This document shows positions 57,996 through 64,000 of a stretch of DNA of 64,000 nucleotides, piece by piece; position 1 is the first letter of the stretch, and every line of letters starts with the position of its first letter. Source of the stretch: Salipaludibacillus aurantiacus (lineage in GTDB: Bacteria; Bacillota; Bacilli; Bacillales; Salisediminibacteriaceae); contig NZ_FOGT01000008.1 of NCBI RefSeq assembly GCF_900111295.1, positions 62,001 to 126,000 on the forward strand, given 5' to 3'. Below the pieces are notes generated by a model. That model had not been told where the DNA came from. It saw nothing but the letters and a program-made list of their open reading frames with translations, and did not search any database. The position numbers and the translations under genes are program-made.

Positions 57996-58901
57996 TTACC
58001 TCACTCTTTCCATCCGGCATTCATCGTAAAACGCGCCAATAAACCGCCTCATATTCACTCTGATCCCAGCTGCTTTTTCCTGGTCGCCGTTTCCTTGATT
58101 GATGTCATAGATGCGTGACTGAAGCTGATCGAGATCAAAGAATTTCATGCCGTAATGTTCGAATTTCGGGTGCATGATATCCATTGCTCCTAAGGAGGAA
58201 ATATGGTTAAAGGACTGCTGGATGGCGCGCCTTACCCGTTGTTCGGTTGCCTTCATTTCTTTCCTGGAAGGCTCACGTTCGCCCGTTTTTACCGACGTTA
58301 CCATTTCCCATAGTTCCTTAAGAGGAGGGACGGCTGTGATATTTTCTTCCTTCAGCAGCTTTACGAGAAGAAGTAAATCTTCGGTCCCTTTTTCGTAAAG
58401 GATCCCTAAGTCAGACAGCACTTGTTCAGAAAGACACGGAACGGCTTCAGGCGCAACTGCAGTTGCCCCAGTTTCCGGAGCCCCGTCTGCAATTAACTGG
58501 AGGGAATGCCTGATCTGATCCATTGATTTTTCAAGTTTCAAGCTTTTTTCCACCCGCTGCAGCACAGAAAGCACCTCGTGCCGGTTCACCGGTTTTGTTA
58601 TATAGGCTTCAGCCCCGTTTTGATAGGCGTTAGCAATGATGTCCTTTGTTTCCACCTGTGAAAGCATGACCGTTTTCCCTTTAAAACCCGGATACACAGC
58701 CTTTAACGTTTCAATGCCGTCCCGCTCAGGCATAAGCAAATCGATCAGCAAAATATCGACGGCTTGCTCATTAAGCATAGACGCATGAATGTGGACCCCG
58801 TCCTCAGCTGTGCCGGCTACCTCCGCTTCCAGGTCTGTCTCAAGCAAGTTCAAGAGAGAGCCGCGGATCGCGCGGTCATCATCAACAATAAAATATCTCA
58901 T
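57996..58901 (-). CDS. GlnL/YcbB-like response regulator
   Basis: 301 residues. Receiver domain 1-120 (RYFIVDDDRAIRGSLLNLLE, DILLIDLLMPERDGIETLKA with phosphoacceptor Asp, AYITKPVNRHEVL) followed by the YcbB-type DNA-binding domain (~160-300; EATEQRVRRAIQQSFNHISS, FFDLDQLQSRIYDI). Relatives control glutamine/dicarboxylate transport genes. Overlaps the histidine kinase gene by 4 bases (ATGA). Divergent from the dcu-aspA-sdh operon, so it probably activates it. Confidence 0.9.
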   Translation of the reverse strand: MRYFIVDDDRAIRGSLLNLLETDLEAEVAGTAEDGVHIHASMLNEQAVDILLIDLLMPERDGIETLKAVYPGFKGKTVMLSQVETKDIIANAYQNGAEAYITKPVNRHEVLSVLQRVEKSLKLEKSMDQIRHSLQLIADGAPETGATAVAPEAVPCLSEQVLSDLGILYEKGTEDLLLLVKLLKEENITAVPPLKELWEMVTSVKTGEREPSRKEMKATEQRVRRAIQQSFNHISSLGAMDIMHPKFEHYGMKFFDLDQLQSRIYDINQGNGDQEKAAGIRVNMRRFIGAFYDECRMERVR

Positions 58902-60175
58902 GAGGCATCCTCCTCAATTTTTAACGTCACAGGAATGTCGATAGTAAACTCAGTGGCCGTGTGAGGCACTGATCGCATAAGCCAGATTGTTCCTTGATGC
59001 GCTTCAATGACACTTTTAATATAGGAAAGGCCGATTCCATTGGAAGGGTTTCCTGAGGCGTTATATTTTGTTGTAAATCCGGGCGAAAAGATCACATCGT
59101 GATATTTCGGTTCGATTCCCCGGCCGTTATCCTTAATCGAAAACGTCATGCGGCCTTCTTTCACGGCATGATCGGCTGTGATTTTAATGCGTCCTGACTC
59201 TTCGATTGCTTCTACAGAGTTGGAAATTAAGTTGTTCAGAATGGACAGAAGGAAATAAGAGTGAAATTTAACCGGACGGCCCTTTATCTCTACTTCAAAA
59301 GAAATATTCTTTTTCAGAAAAGAGGCATAAGACTTGTTGGCCCGGACGACAAGGTCGATGATTTCACTGACGGATATCCATTCTTTGAACTCCTGTCTGT
59401 TAATTAAGCTGGACAGGCTGGCGTAAATGCGCTGGCCGTCTTTTTTGCATTCATGGATTCTGCCGGCAATCTGAAGAAGCCGTTTACTCATTTCATTGTT
59501 TCCCTGTTCCTGAAGCTGCTTTGACAGAAAGTAACTTTCACTTGTAGTCCTTTCAGATGTCTGAATGGATTTTTTGAGCTGAATGAGCTCGACGTATAAA
59601 TCTGAAATCACAAGAAGGATATTATCATTCTTCTTTCGCTGGGCTTTTTCTTTCGTCTGCAGGTCGTGGTAAAGAATCATCATATAAAATCCCATGACAA
59701 AGAAACTTCTGATCACAGCCACAAACAGGACCGTTAAAACCAGTCCGGATGTGACAGAAAGATTGAGAACGAGTGCACGTGCTGTTAATTCAACCCCGCT
59801 TGAAGCGACTTCGAGTAAGCATGCGAACAGCCCGATAAATAAAGGCCTTCGTGAATAATTCTTTATAGGAATAAAGTGAAAGAGCACCCCATAGGTCACG
59901 TAATATCCCAGAACGGGGAGGTGGAGGGTGATCATAGGTGCGAGATCTTCTCCGCCGAAGACCCCGAGTCCAATACGCGTCAGCACGACACTGATTCCCG
60001 TCAGTAAGCCGGAAAGAGGGGCATGCACGTCCTTAAAATAAAGAAGCAGCAAAAGCAAAATCGGCGTAGCAAAGCTCACCCTGAAGTCAACCGGTAAAGG
60101 GTAAAACTGGAATTCACCGGCTGCAGGGACGAGAAGGATTAATATTAAATAAGGAAAAAACCGTTTATTCCTCAT
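58898..60175 (-). CDS. GlnK/YcbA-like sensor histidine kinase
   Basis: 425 residues. About six N-terminal membrane helices (~1-190; ATPILLLLLLYFKDVHAPLS, PLFIGLFACLLEVASSGVEL), a helical linker, and a C-terminal ATPase: N box LLSILNNLISNSVEAIEESG, FSIKDNGRGIEPKYHD, GFTTKYNASGNPSNGIGLSY. There is no ordinary His-box of the HisKA type; the H/D-containing helix near residue 240 (GRIHECKKDG) may take its place, as in YcbA-like kinases. AGGAG 8-9 bases before ATG. Coupled with the response regulator. Confidence 0.88.
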   Translation of the reverse strand: MRNKRFFPYLILILLVPAAGEFQFYPLPVDFRVSFATPILLLLLLYFKDVHAPLSGLLTGISVVLTRIGLGVFGGEDLAPMITLHLPVLGYYVTYGVLFHFIPIKNYSRRPLFIGLFACLLEVASSGVELTARALVLNLSVTSGLVLTVLFVAVIRSFFVMGFYMMILYHDLQTKEKAQRKKNDNILLVISDLYVELIQLKKSIQTSERTTSESYFLSKQLQEQGNNEMSKRLLQIAGRIHECKKDGQRIYASLSSLINRQEFKEWISVSEIIDLVVRANKSYASFLKKNISFEVEIKGRPVKFHSYFLLSILNNLISNSVEAIEESGRIKITADHAVKEGRMTFSIKDNGRGIEPKYHDVIFSPGFTTKYNASGNPSNGIGLSYIKSVIEAHQGTIWLMRSVPHTATEFTIDIPVTLKIEEDAS

Positions 60176-60213
60176 AAGCCATCTCTCCTGTCAACTTTCA
60201 TAAATTCGACATA

Positions 60214-60233
60214 GTTACTTTCTGTTACTTTTT
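60214..60233 (+). promoter_or_regulatory. tandem GTTACTTTnT direct repeats, candidate regulator site
   Basis: GTTACTTTCT and GTTACTTTTT are back to back with a 10-bp period; a third TTACTTTC is at 60282-60289. They lie between the divergent two-component genes and dcu. GlnL-type regulators bind direct repeats. Confidence 0.5.
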
Positions 60234-60362
60234 GAGAGACTGTGACATTTATACGTACAATCAAATTATAAATTGTAACGCTTACTTTCATCATACATCT
60301 AAATGCTCACATTTTCACAAGTAAATAGTGAAGGATTCGTTACAAAAAAGGAGGATTTCAAA

Positions 60363-61682
60363 ATGGTGGAATTTTGGATTCAATTTGCAGTTCTGATGGC
60401 GTGTATTTTTATCGGTGCACGAATCAGCGGTGTTGGGCTTGGGGTTATGGGGGGGCTTGGTTTAGCTATTTTTGTTTATATTTTCGGCCTCCAGCCAGCC
60501 TCGCCGCCAGTCGATGTTATTTTCATGATTTTAGCTGTAATCACTGCAGCCGGGACGCTGCAGGCAGCGGGAGGAATGGATTTTCTCGTCTATCTGGCGG
60601 AAAAAGCACTCAGGAGAAATCCAAAGCACATTACCTTTATGGCACCGATCGTCACCTATTTGTTTACATTCTGCGCAGGAACGGGCCATGTCGCCTATGC
60701 TGTTCTGCCGGTTATCGCTGAGGTAGCCAAAGAATCAAAAGTCCGTCCTGAGAGACCGATGGGGATTGCTGTTATCGCCTCTCAGCAGGCAATTACTGCC
60801 AGTCCGATTTCAGCAGCGACTGTGACATTACTTGCTTTGCTGTCACCTTTTAACATTACACTCCTTCAAATTCTGATGATCTGTATCCCTGCAACCTTCC
60901 TTGCCTGTATGATTGCCGCATTAATCTCCAGCCGCCGCGGTGTAGAGCTGCCGGATGATCCGATTTACAAGGAACGGTTGGAAAAAGGCCTTGTGGAAGT
61001 CTCCAAGAAAGACAAATCGTATAACATGAACGGGAAATCAAAAGTTGCCGTTGGATTATTCTTAACAGGCGCGGTTCTCGTTGTTCTTATGGGCTCAATG
61101 GAATTTTTGCGACCGGCATGGGAAGTCGATGGCGAACTTGTTCGACTGTCGATGCCTTTCACGATCCAGATTATTATGCTGAGCATTGCCGGGATTATGA
61201 TCCTGTTATGCAAACCGAAAGTCGATCAGATTGTCTCGGGAAGTGTGTTTAAAGCCGGAGCTACAGCTGTTGTAGCCATTTTCGGTATCGCCTGGATGGG
61301 TAATACATTTTTCACTGGAAACCAGGAATTCATCCAGGGCAATATTCAGGAACTTGTGACCGTGGCACCATGGCTGTTCGCGATAGCCTTGTTCATCCTG
61401 TCTATTCTTCTTTACAGCCAGGCAGCGACCGTCAGCGCACTAATGCCTTTAGGTATTTCGCTAGGCATTTCCCCGGCGCTGTTAATTGCAATGTTCCCGT
61501 CTGTTAACGGTTACTTCTTCTTCCCTAACTACGGAACTGTCGTAGCGGCGATTAACTTTGATACGACCGGAACGACCAGGATCGGTAAGTACGTGTTAAA
61601 CCACAGCTTTATGATCCCAGGACTCATTTCCACCTTTATGGCAGTTGTCATCGGAATTATCCTGTCCGTCTTCTTGTTTTAA
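60363..61682 (+). CDS. DcuA/DcuB-type anaerobic C4-dicarboxylate transporter
   Basis: 439 residues with ~11-12 membrane helices. Typical Dcu segments: ACIFIGARISGVGLGVMGGL, FFCAG-like TFCAGTGHVAYAVLPVIAEV, MGIAVIASQQAITASPISAA, NTFFTGNQEFIQGN, GYFFFPNYGTVVAAINFD. Exchanges aspartate, fumarate, malate or succinate. ATG 60363 with AAAGGAGGATT 5-9 bases upstream. First gene of dcu-aspA-sdh. Confidence 0.93.
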   Translation: MVEFWIQFAVLMACIFIGARISGVGLGVMGGLGLAIFVYIFGLQPASPPVDVIFMILAVITAAGTLQAAGGMDFLVYLAEKALRRNPKHITFMAPIVTYLFTFCAGTGHVAYAVLPVIAEVAKESKVRPERPMGIAVIASQQAITASPISAATVTLLALLSPFNITLLQILMICIPATFLACMIAALISSRRGVELPDDPIYKERLEKGLVEVSKKDKSYNMNGKSKVAVGLFLTGAVLVVLMGSMEFLRPAWEVDGELVRLSMPFTIQIIMLSIAGIMILLCKPKVDQIVSGSVFKAGATAVVAIFGIAWMGNTFFTGNQEFIQGNIQELVTVAPWLFAIALFILSILLYSQAATVSALMPLGISLGISPALLIAMFPSVNGYFFFPNYGTVVAAINFDTTGTTRIGKYVLNHSFMIPGLISTFMAVVIGIILSVFLF

Positions 61683-61703
61683 ATAATGAAAGGGGTTTTA
61701 TAA

Positions 61704-63128
61704 ATGGTCACTAAAGAGAGCCTCAGAGTCGAAAAAGATTTTTTAGGCGAAAAAGAAATTTCCGATAGCTGCTATTACGGTATTCAGACATTAAGAGCGG
61801 TGGATAACTTTCCGATTACCGGACAGAAAATTGATGAGGAACTGATCCGCGGGATGGGCATGGTGAAAAAGGCGGCGGCCCTGGCCAACAATAAAGTTGG
61901 CCAGCTGCCCCGCCACATTGCGAAGGCGATTATCGAAGCGGCAGAAGAAGTGATTGACGGGAAACTGAACGACCAGTTTATTGTTGATCCGATCCAGGGA
62001 GGAGCAGGCACGTCAGTCAATATGAACGCCAATGAAGTCATCGCAAACAGAGCGCTTGAAATACTGGGCGAAGAGAAAGGAAATGCGTTCGTGTTAAGCG
62101 CCAATTCCCACGTGAATATGTCGCAGTCAACAAACGATGCCTTTCCGACCGGTTTCAAACTGGCTCTTCTGAACCGGATCAACCAGCTGCTGCCAGTGAT
62201 GGAGGCTTTGCATTGCTCATTTCTCGATAAAGCATATGAGTTTGAGGGCTGCCTTAAGATGGGGCGGACCCACCTGCAGGACGCCGTACCGATCCGCCTC
62301 GGACAGGAATTCGGCGCCTATGCAGCCGTTTTAGACAGAGATATTGAACGAATTAAGCAGACCCGGCCATTCCTTTATGAGACAAACATGGGGGCGACTG
62401 CTGTCGGAACCGGATTAAATGCCGACCCTGAATATATTCGTCTCGTTATTAAAGAACTGGCGGACATTAGCGGTTTCCCCATGAAGACGTCAGTCAATCT
62501 CGTAGACAGTACCCAAAACACGGACGTGTACACCACCGTCTCTGCTGCTTTGAAAATCTGTATGTCCAATCTCTCAAAAATAGCAAATGACCTCCGTCTG
62601 ATGGCATCAGGCCCCCGGACCGGGCTGAATGAAATCCTCCTGCCGCCGAGACAGCCGGGCTCGTCAATTATGCCCGGCAAAGTGAATCCGGTCATGGCAG
62701 AAGTCGTGAACCAGGTCGCGTTTAAAGTGATTGGCAATGATTTAACCGTTACATTAGCGTCAGAGGCCGGACAGTTTGAACTGAATGTGATGGAGCCCGT
62801 ACTCGTCTCAAGCCTGCTTGATTCAATCAAAATGATGACAAACGTGATGGATGTATTTAACCGCTACTGTATCTCAGGCATTAAAGCAAACACGGAAAGA
62901 ATGGAACAGTATGTCAGAAACAGCGTCGGAGTGATCACAGCCATCAACCCGCACGTGGGCTATGAGACCGCCTCTTCCATTGCAAAAGAAGCGATCGCTT
63001 CCGGGAGGCCGGTAAGGGACATTTGCGAAGAACGCGGCGTCCTGTCAGAAAGCGAACTGGACATTATACTGGATCCGTTTGAAATGACAAAACCCGGCAT
63101 CTCGGGCCATGAATTAAAAGAGAGGTGA
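61704..63128 (+). CDS. aspA: aspartate ammonia-lyase (aspartase)
   Basis: 474 residues. Fumarase/aspartase superfamily: N-terminal YYGIQTLRAVDNFPITG, VNMSQSTNDAFPT substrate-binding, LKMGRTHLQDAVPIRLGQEF with the TH catalytic region, and signature loop PGSSIMPGKVNPVMAEVVNQ with the active-site Ser. Converts aspartate to fumarate and ammonium. GAAAGGGGTTTT before ATG. Sits between the aspartate/dicarboxylate carrier and succinate dehydrogenase genes. Fumarase is less likely because the N-terminal block is aspartase-like. Confidence 0.94.
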   Translation: MVTKESLRVEKDFLGEKEISDSCYYGIQTLRAVDNFPITGQKIDEELIRGMGMVKKAAALANNKVGQLPRHIAKAIIEAAEEVIDGKLNDQFIVDPIQGGAGTSVNMNANEVIANRALEILGEEKGNAFVLSANSHVNMSQSTNDAFPTGFKLALLNRINQLLPVMEALHCSFLDKAYEFEGCLKMGRTHLQDAVPIRLGQEFGAYAAVLDRDIERIKQTRPFLYETNMGATAVGTGLNADPEYIRLVIKELADISGFPMKTSVNLVDSTQNTDVYTTVSAALKICMSNLSKIANDLRLMASGPRTGLNEILLPPRQPGSSIMPGKVNPVMAEVVNQVAFKVIGNDLTVTLASEAGQFELNVMEPVLVSSLLDSIKMMTNVMDVFNRYCISGIKANTERMEQYVRNSVGVITAINPHVGYETASSIAKEAIASGRPVRDICEERGVLSESELDIILDPFEMTKPGISGHELKER

Positions 63129-63142
63129 AAGAGGTGGACAAC

Positions 63143-63754
63143 GTGAAATCTGATCGCACATTTTTCTGGCGGAAGCTTCATTCCATTTCAGGACTCATCC
63201 CCATCGGCGTGTTCTTATTCGTTCACTTTGCGATTAATTATACAGCCTTTTACGGGGCTGAAACATATAACCAGGCGGCTGCCATGATGGGCAGCCTGCC
63301 ATTCCGCTATGCGATGGAGATCGGGATTATTTTTATCCCGCTTCTCTTCCATGGCATTTATGGGATTTATATAGCCCGTGAAGCGAAAAACAATATTTCT
63401 GCCTATAAATACGAAAAAAACTGGTATTTTTACTTTCAGCGTGTCTCAGGAATCCTCGTTTTTCTGTTTCTCGTCTGGCACGTAGGGACGACGAGAATCC
63501 CTGCGGCGTTTGGCGCTGAAGTTAACTTTGATATGGTAGCCAGTCTTGTAGCTAATCCTGTTTACCTGTTTTTCTATATTGTTGGCATTCTGATGACCAC
63601 TTACCATTTCAGCAACGGCTTCCGCACGATGCTGATCACATGGGGCATTACGGTTAACCGGAAATCCCAGAACTTTGGCAAAGTGATCGGCGTGATTCTG
63701 TTTATTGTGCTGTCGGGAATCGGACTGACTGCGATTTTTGCCTTTGTGTCGTAG
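63143..63754 (+). CDS. sdhC: succinate dehydrogenase/fumarate reductase cytochrome b558 subunit
   Basis: 203 residues, the length of B. subtilis SdhC (202), with five membrane helices. Heme-ligand His in FWRKLHSISGLIPIGVFLFV, LFVHFAINYTAF, FHGIYGIYIAREAKNNISA, FLVWHVGTTRI, TYHFSNGFRTMLITWGITV. GTG 63143 chosen because GAGGTG lies 7 bases upstream; the GTG at 63125 overlaps the aspA stop. Anchors SdhA/SdhB and passes electrons to or from menaquinone. Confidence 0.92.
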   Translation: MKSDRTFFWRKLHSISGLIPIGVFLFVHFAINYTAFYGAETYNQAAAMMGSLPFRYAMEIGIIFIPLLFHGIYGIYIAREAKNNISAYKYEKNWYFYFQRVSGILVFLFLVWHVGTTRIPAAFGAEVNFDMVASLVANPVYLFFYIVGILMTTYHFSNGFRTMLITWGITVNRKSQNFGKVIGVILFIVLSGIGLTAIFAFVS

Positions 63755-63781
63755 AAGATATAAAGAGGAGGACATAAGCTT

Positions 63782-64000
63782 ATGAAGCGACAAAAAATAG
63801 TGGTTGTCGGCGGCGGCCTGGCCGGGCTGATGGCGACAATTAAAATAGTGGAAATGGGTTTGGATGTGGACTTGCTGTCACTGGTTCCAGTCAAACGGTC
63901 CCATTCCGTCTGCGCCCAGGGCGGCATTAACGGCGCTTGCAATACGAAAGGGGAGAATGATTCCCCGTGGGAGCACTTTGACGATACGCTGTACGGGGGT
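63782..64000 (+). CDS. sdhA: succinate dehydrogenase flavoprotein subunit (3' end outside window)
   Basis: The first 73 residues are visible: dinucleotide-binding KIVVVGGGLAGLMATIKIVE, SLVPVKRSHSVCAQGGINGA with the FAD-linking His, ENDSPWEHFDDTLYGG. This matches Bacillus SdhA almost throughout. GGAGG 8-9 bases before ATG. Truncated by the window edge; sdhB presumably follows. Confidence 0.95.
   Translation, partial: MKRQKIVVVGGGLAGLMATIKIVEMGLDVDLLSLVPVKRSHSVCAQGGINGACNTKGENDSPWEHFDDTLYGG

Noticed and set aside
57866-58050. TTG-started ORF behind the TGGAGGTG sequence
   Set aside because: It overlaps the end of the response-regulator gene, has poor composition and does not contain the GYRAxHK motif.

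Overview
The window looks like chromosomal DNA of an endospore-forming member of the Bacillaceae. It has intact cotJABC spore-coat genes, several YheC/YheD-type coat ATP-grasp genes, strong AGGAGG ribosome-binding sites with many GTG/TTG starts, a ydaO/yuaA-type c-di-AMP riboswitch in front of ktrAB, and B. subtilis-like YkuD, SdhC and SdhA. No rRNA, tRNA, CRISPR array, phage or intact insertion sequence was seen. The genus cannot be fixed from the sequence alone.

Layout. 1-4.2 kb: four YheC/YheD-like ATP-grasp genes; the first is cut by the left edge and carries a long Glu-rich tail. 4.4-5.8 kb: two paralogous small helical proteins, one with a Cys/Pro/Lys-rich tail, and an unknown partner. 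6-13.5 kb: a hypoxanthine phosphoribosyltransferase, a LysM/YkuD L,D-transpeptidase, a CDF transporter, a TetR-SDR pair with a palindromic operator, a MerR/GyrI-like regulator with its own operator, and a CPA1 antiporter. 13.6-16.3 kb: cotJABC, a double ferritin-like protein and a Cys-rich copper-storage protein. 16.4-18.4 kb: a deaminase and small unknown genes, with three of the four dispersed copies of a GGGGTCTGACCCC palindromic repeat (the fourth is at 12.2 kb). 18.4-21.9 kb: acetyltransferase, baeRF3-like protein, YetF-type membrane protein, lipoprotein. 22-24.6 kb: a ZorA/ZorB-like ion-driven stator pair without the usual Zorya effector genes. 25.5-27.9 kb: riboswitch-controlled KtrAB potassium channel.

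29.6-39.7 kb is a long catabolic operon: DUF3870 protein, a leader terminator next to the ribosome-binding site, CoA-transferase A/B, thiolase, class III aminotransferase, tripartite tricarboxylate transporter (TctC/B/A), M81 (MlrC-like) metallopeptidase and creatininase-family amidohydrolase. The order suggests import of an amide-, lactam- or beta-amino-acid-containing compound, hydrolysis, transamination to a beta-keto acid, CoA activation and thiolysis.

40.1-57.5 kb is a leftward carbohydrate locus: an (alpha/alpha)6 glycosidase, a YesM/YesN two-component system with a cre-like site, a GH13 enzyme, an aldo/keto reductase, an ABC sugar importer lacking its own ATPase, a GntR/UTRA regulator, two cupin phosphoglucose-isomerase-like proteins, a ROK kinase and a mannose-6-phosphate-isomerase-like protein fused to a kinase-like module with a degenerate P-loop. 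Five related ATAATG(T/A)-type sites lie in front of its transcription units and suggest one GntR regulon.

57.6-57.9 kb holds two overlapping tiny basic ORFs sharing the motif GYRAxHK; the first has a near-perfect Shine-Dalgarno sequence. 58-64 kb: a GlnK/GlnL-like two-component system divergent from dcuA/B - aspA - sdhC - sdhA (cut by the right edge), forming an aspartate-to-fumarate-to-succinate module.

The most unusual items are the orphan ZorAB pair, the tandem GYRAxHK peptides, the three-isomerase sugar locus, the attenuator-like leader of the CoA-transferase operon, and the acidic-tailed ATP-grasp protein.
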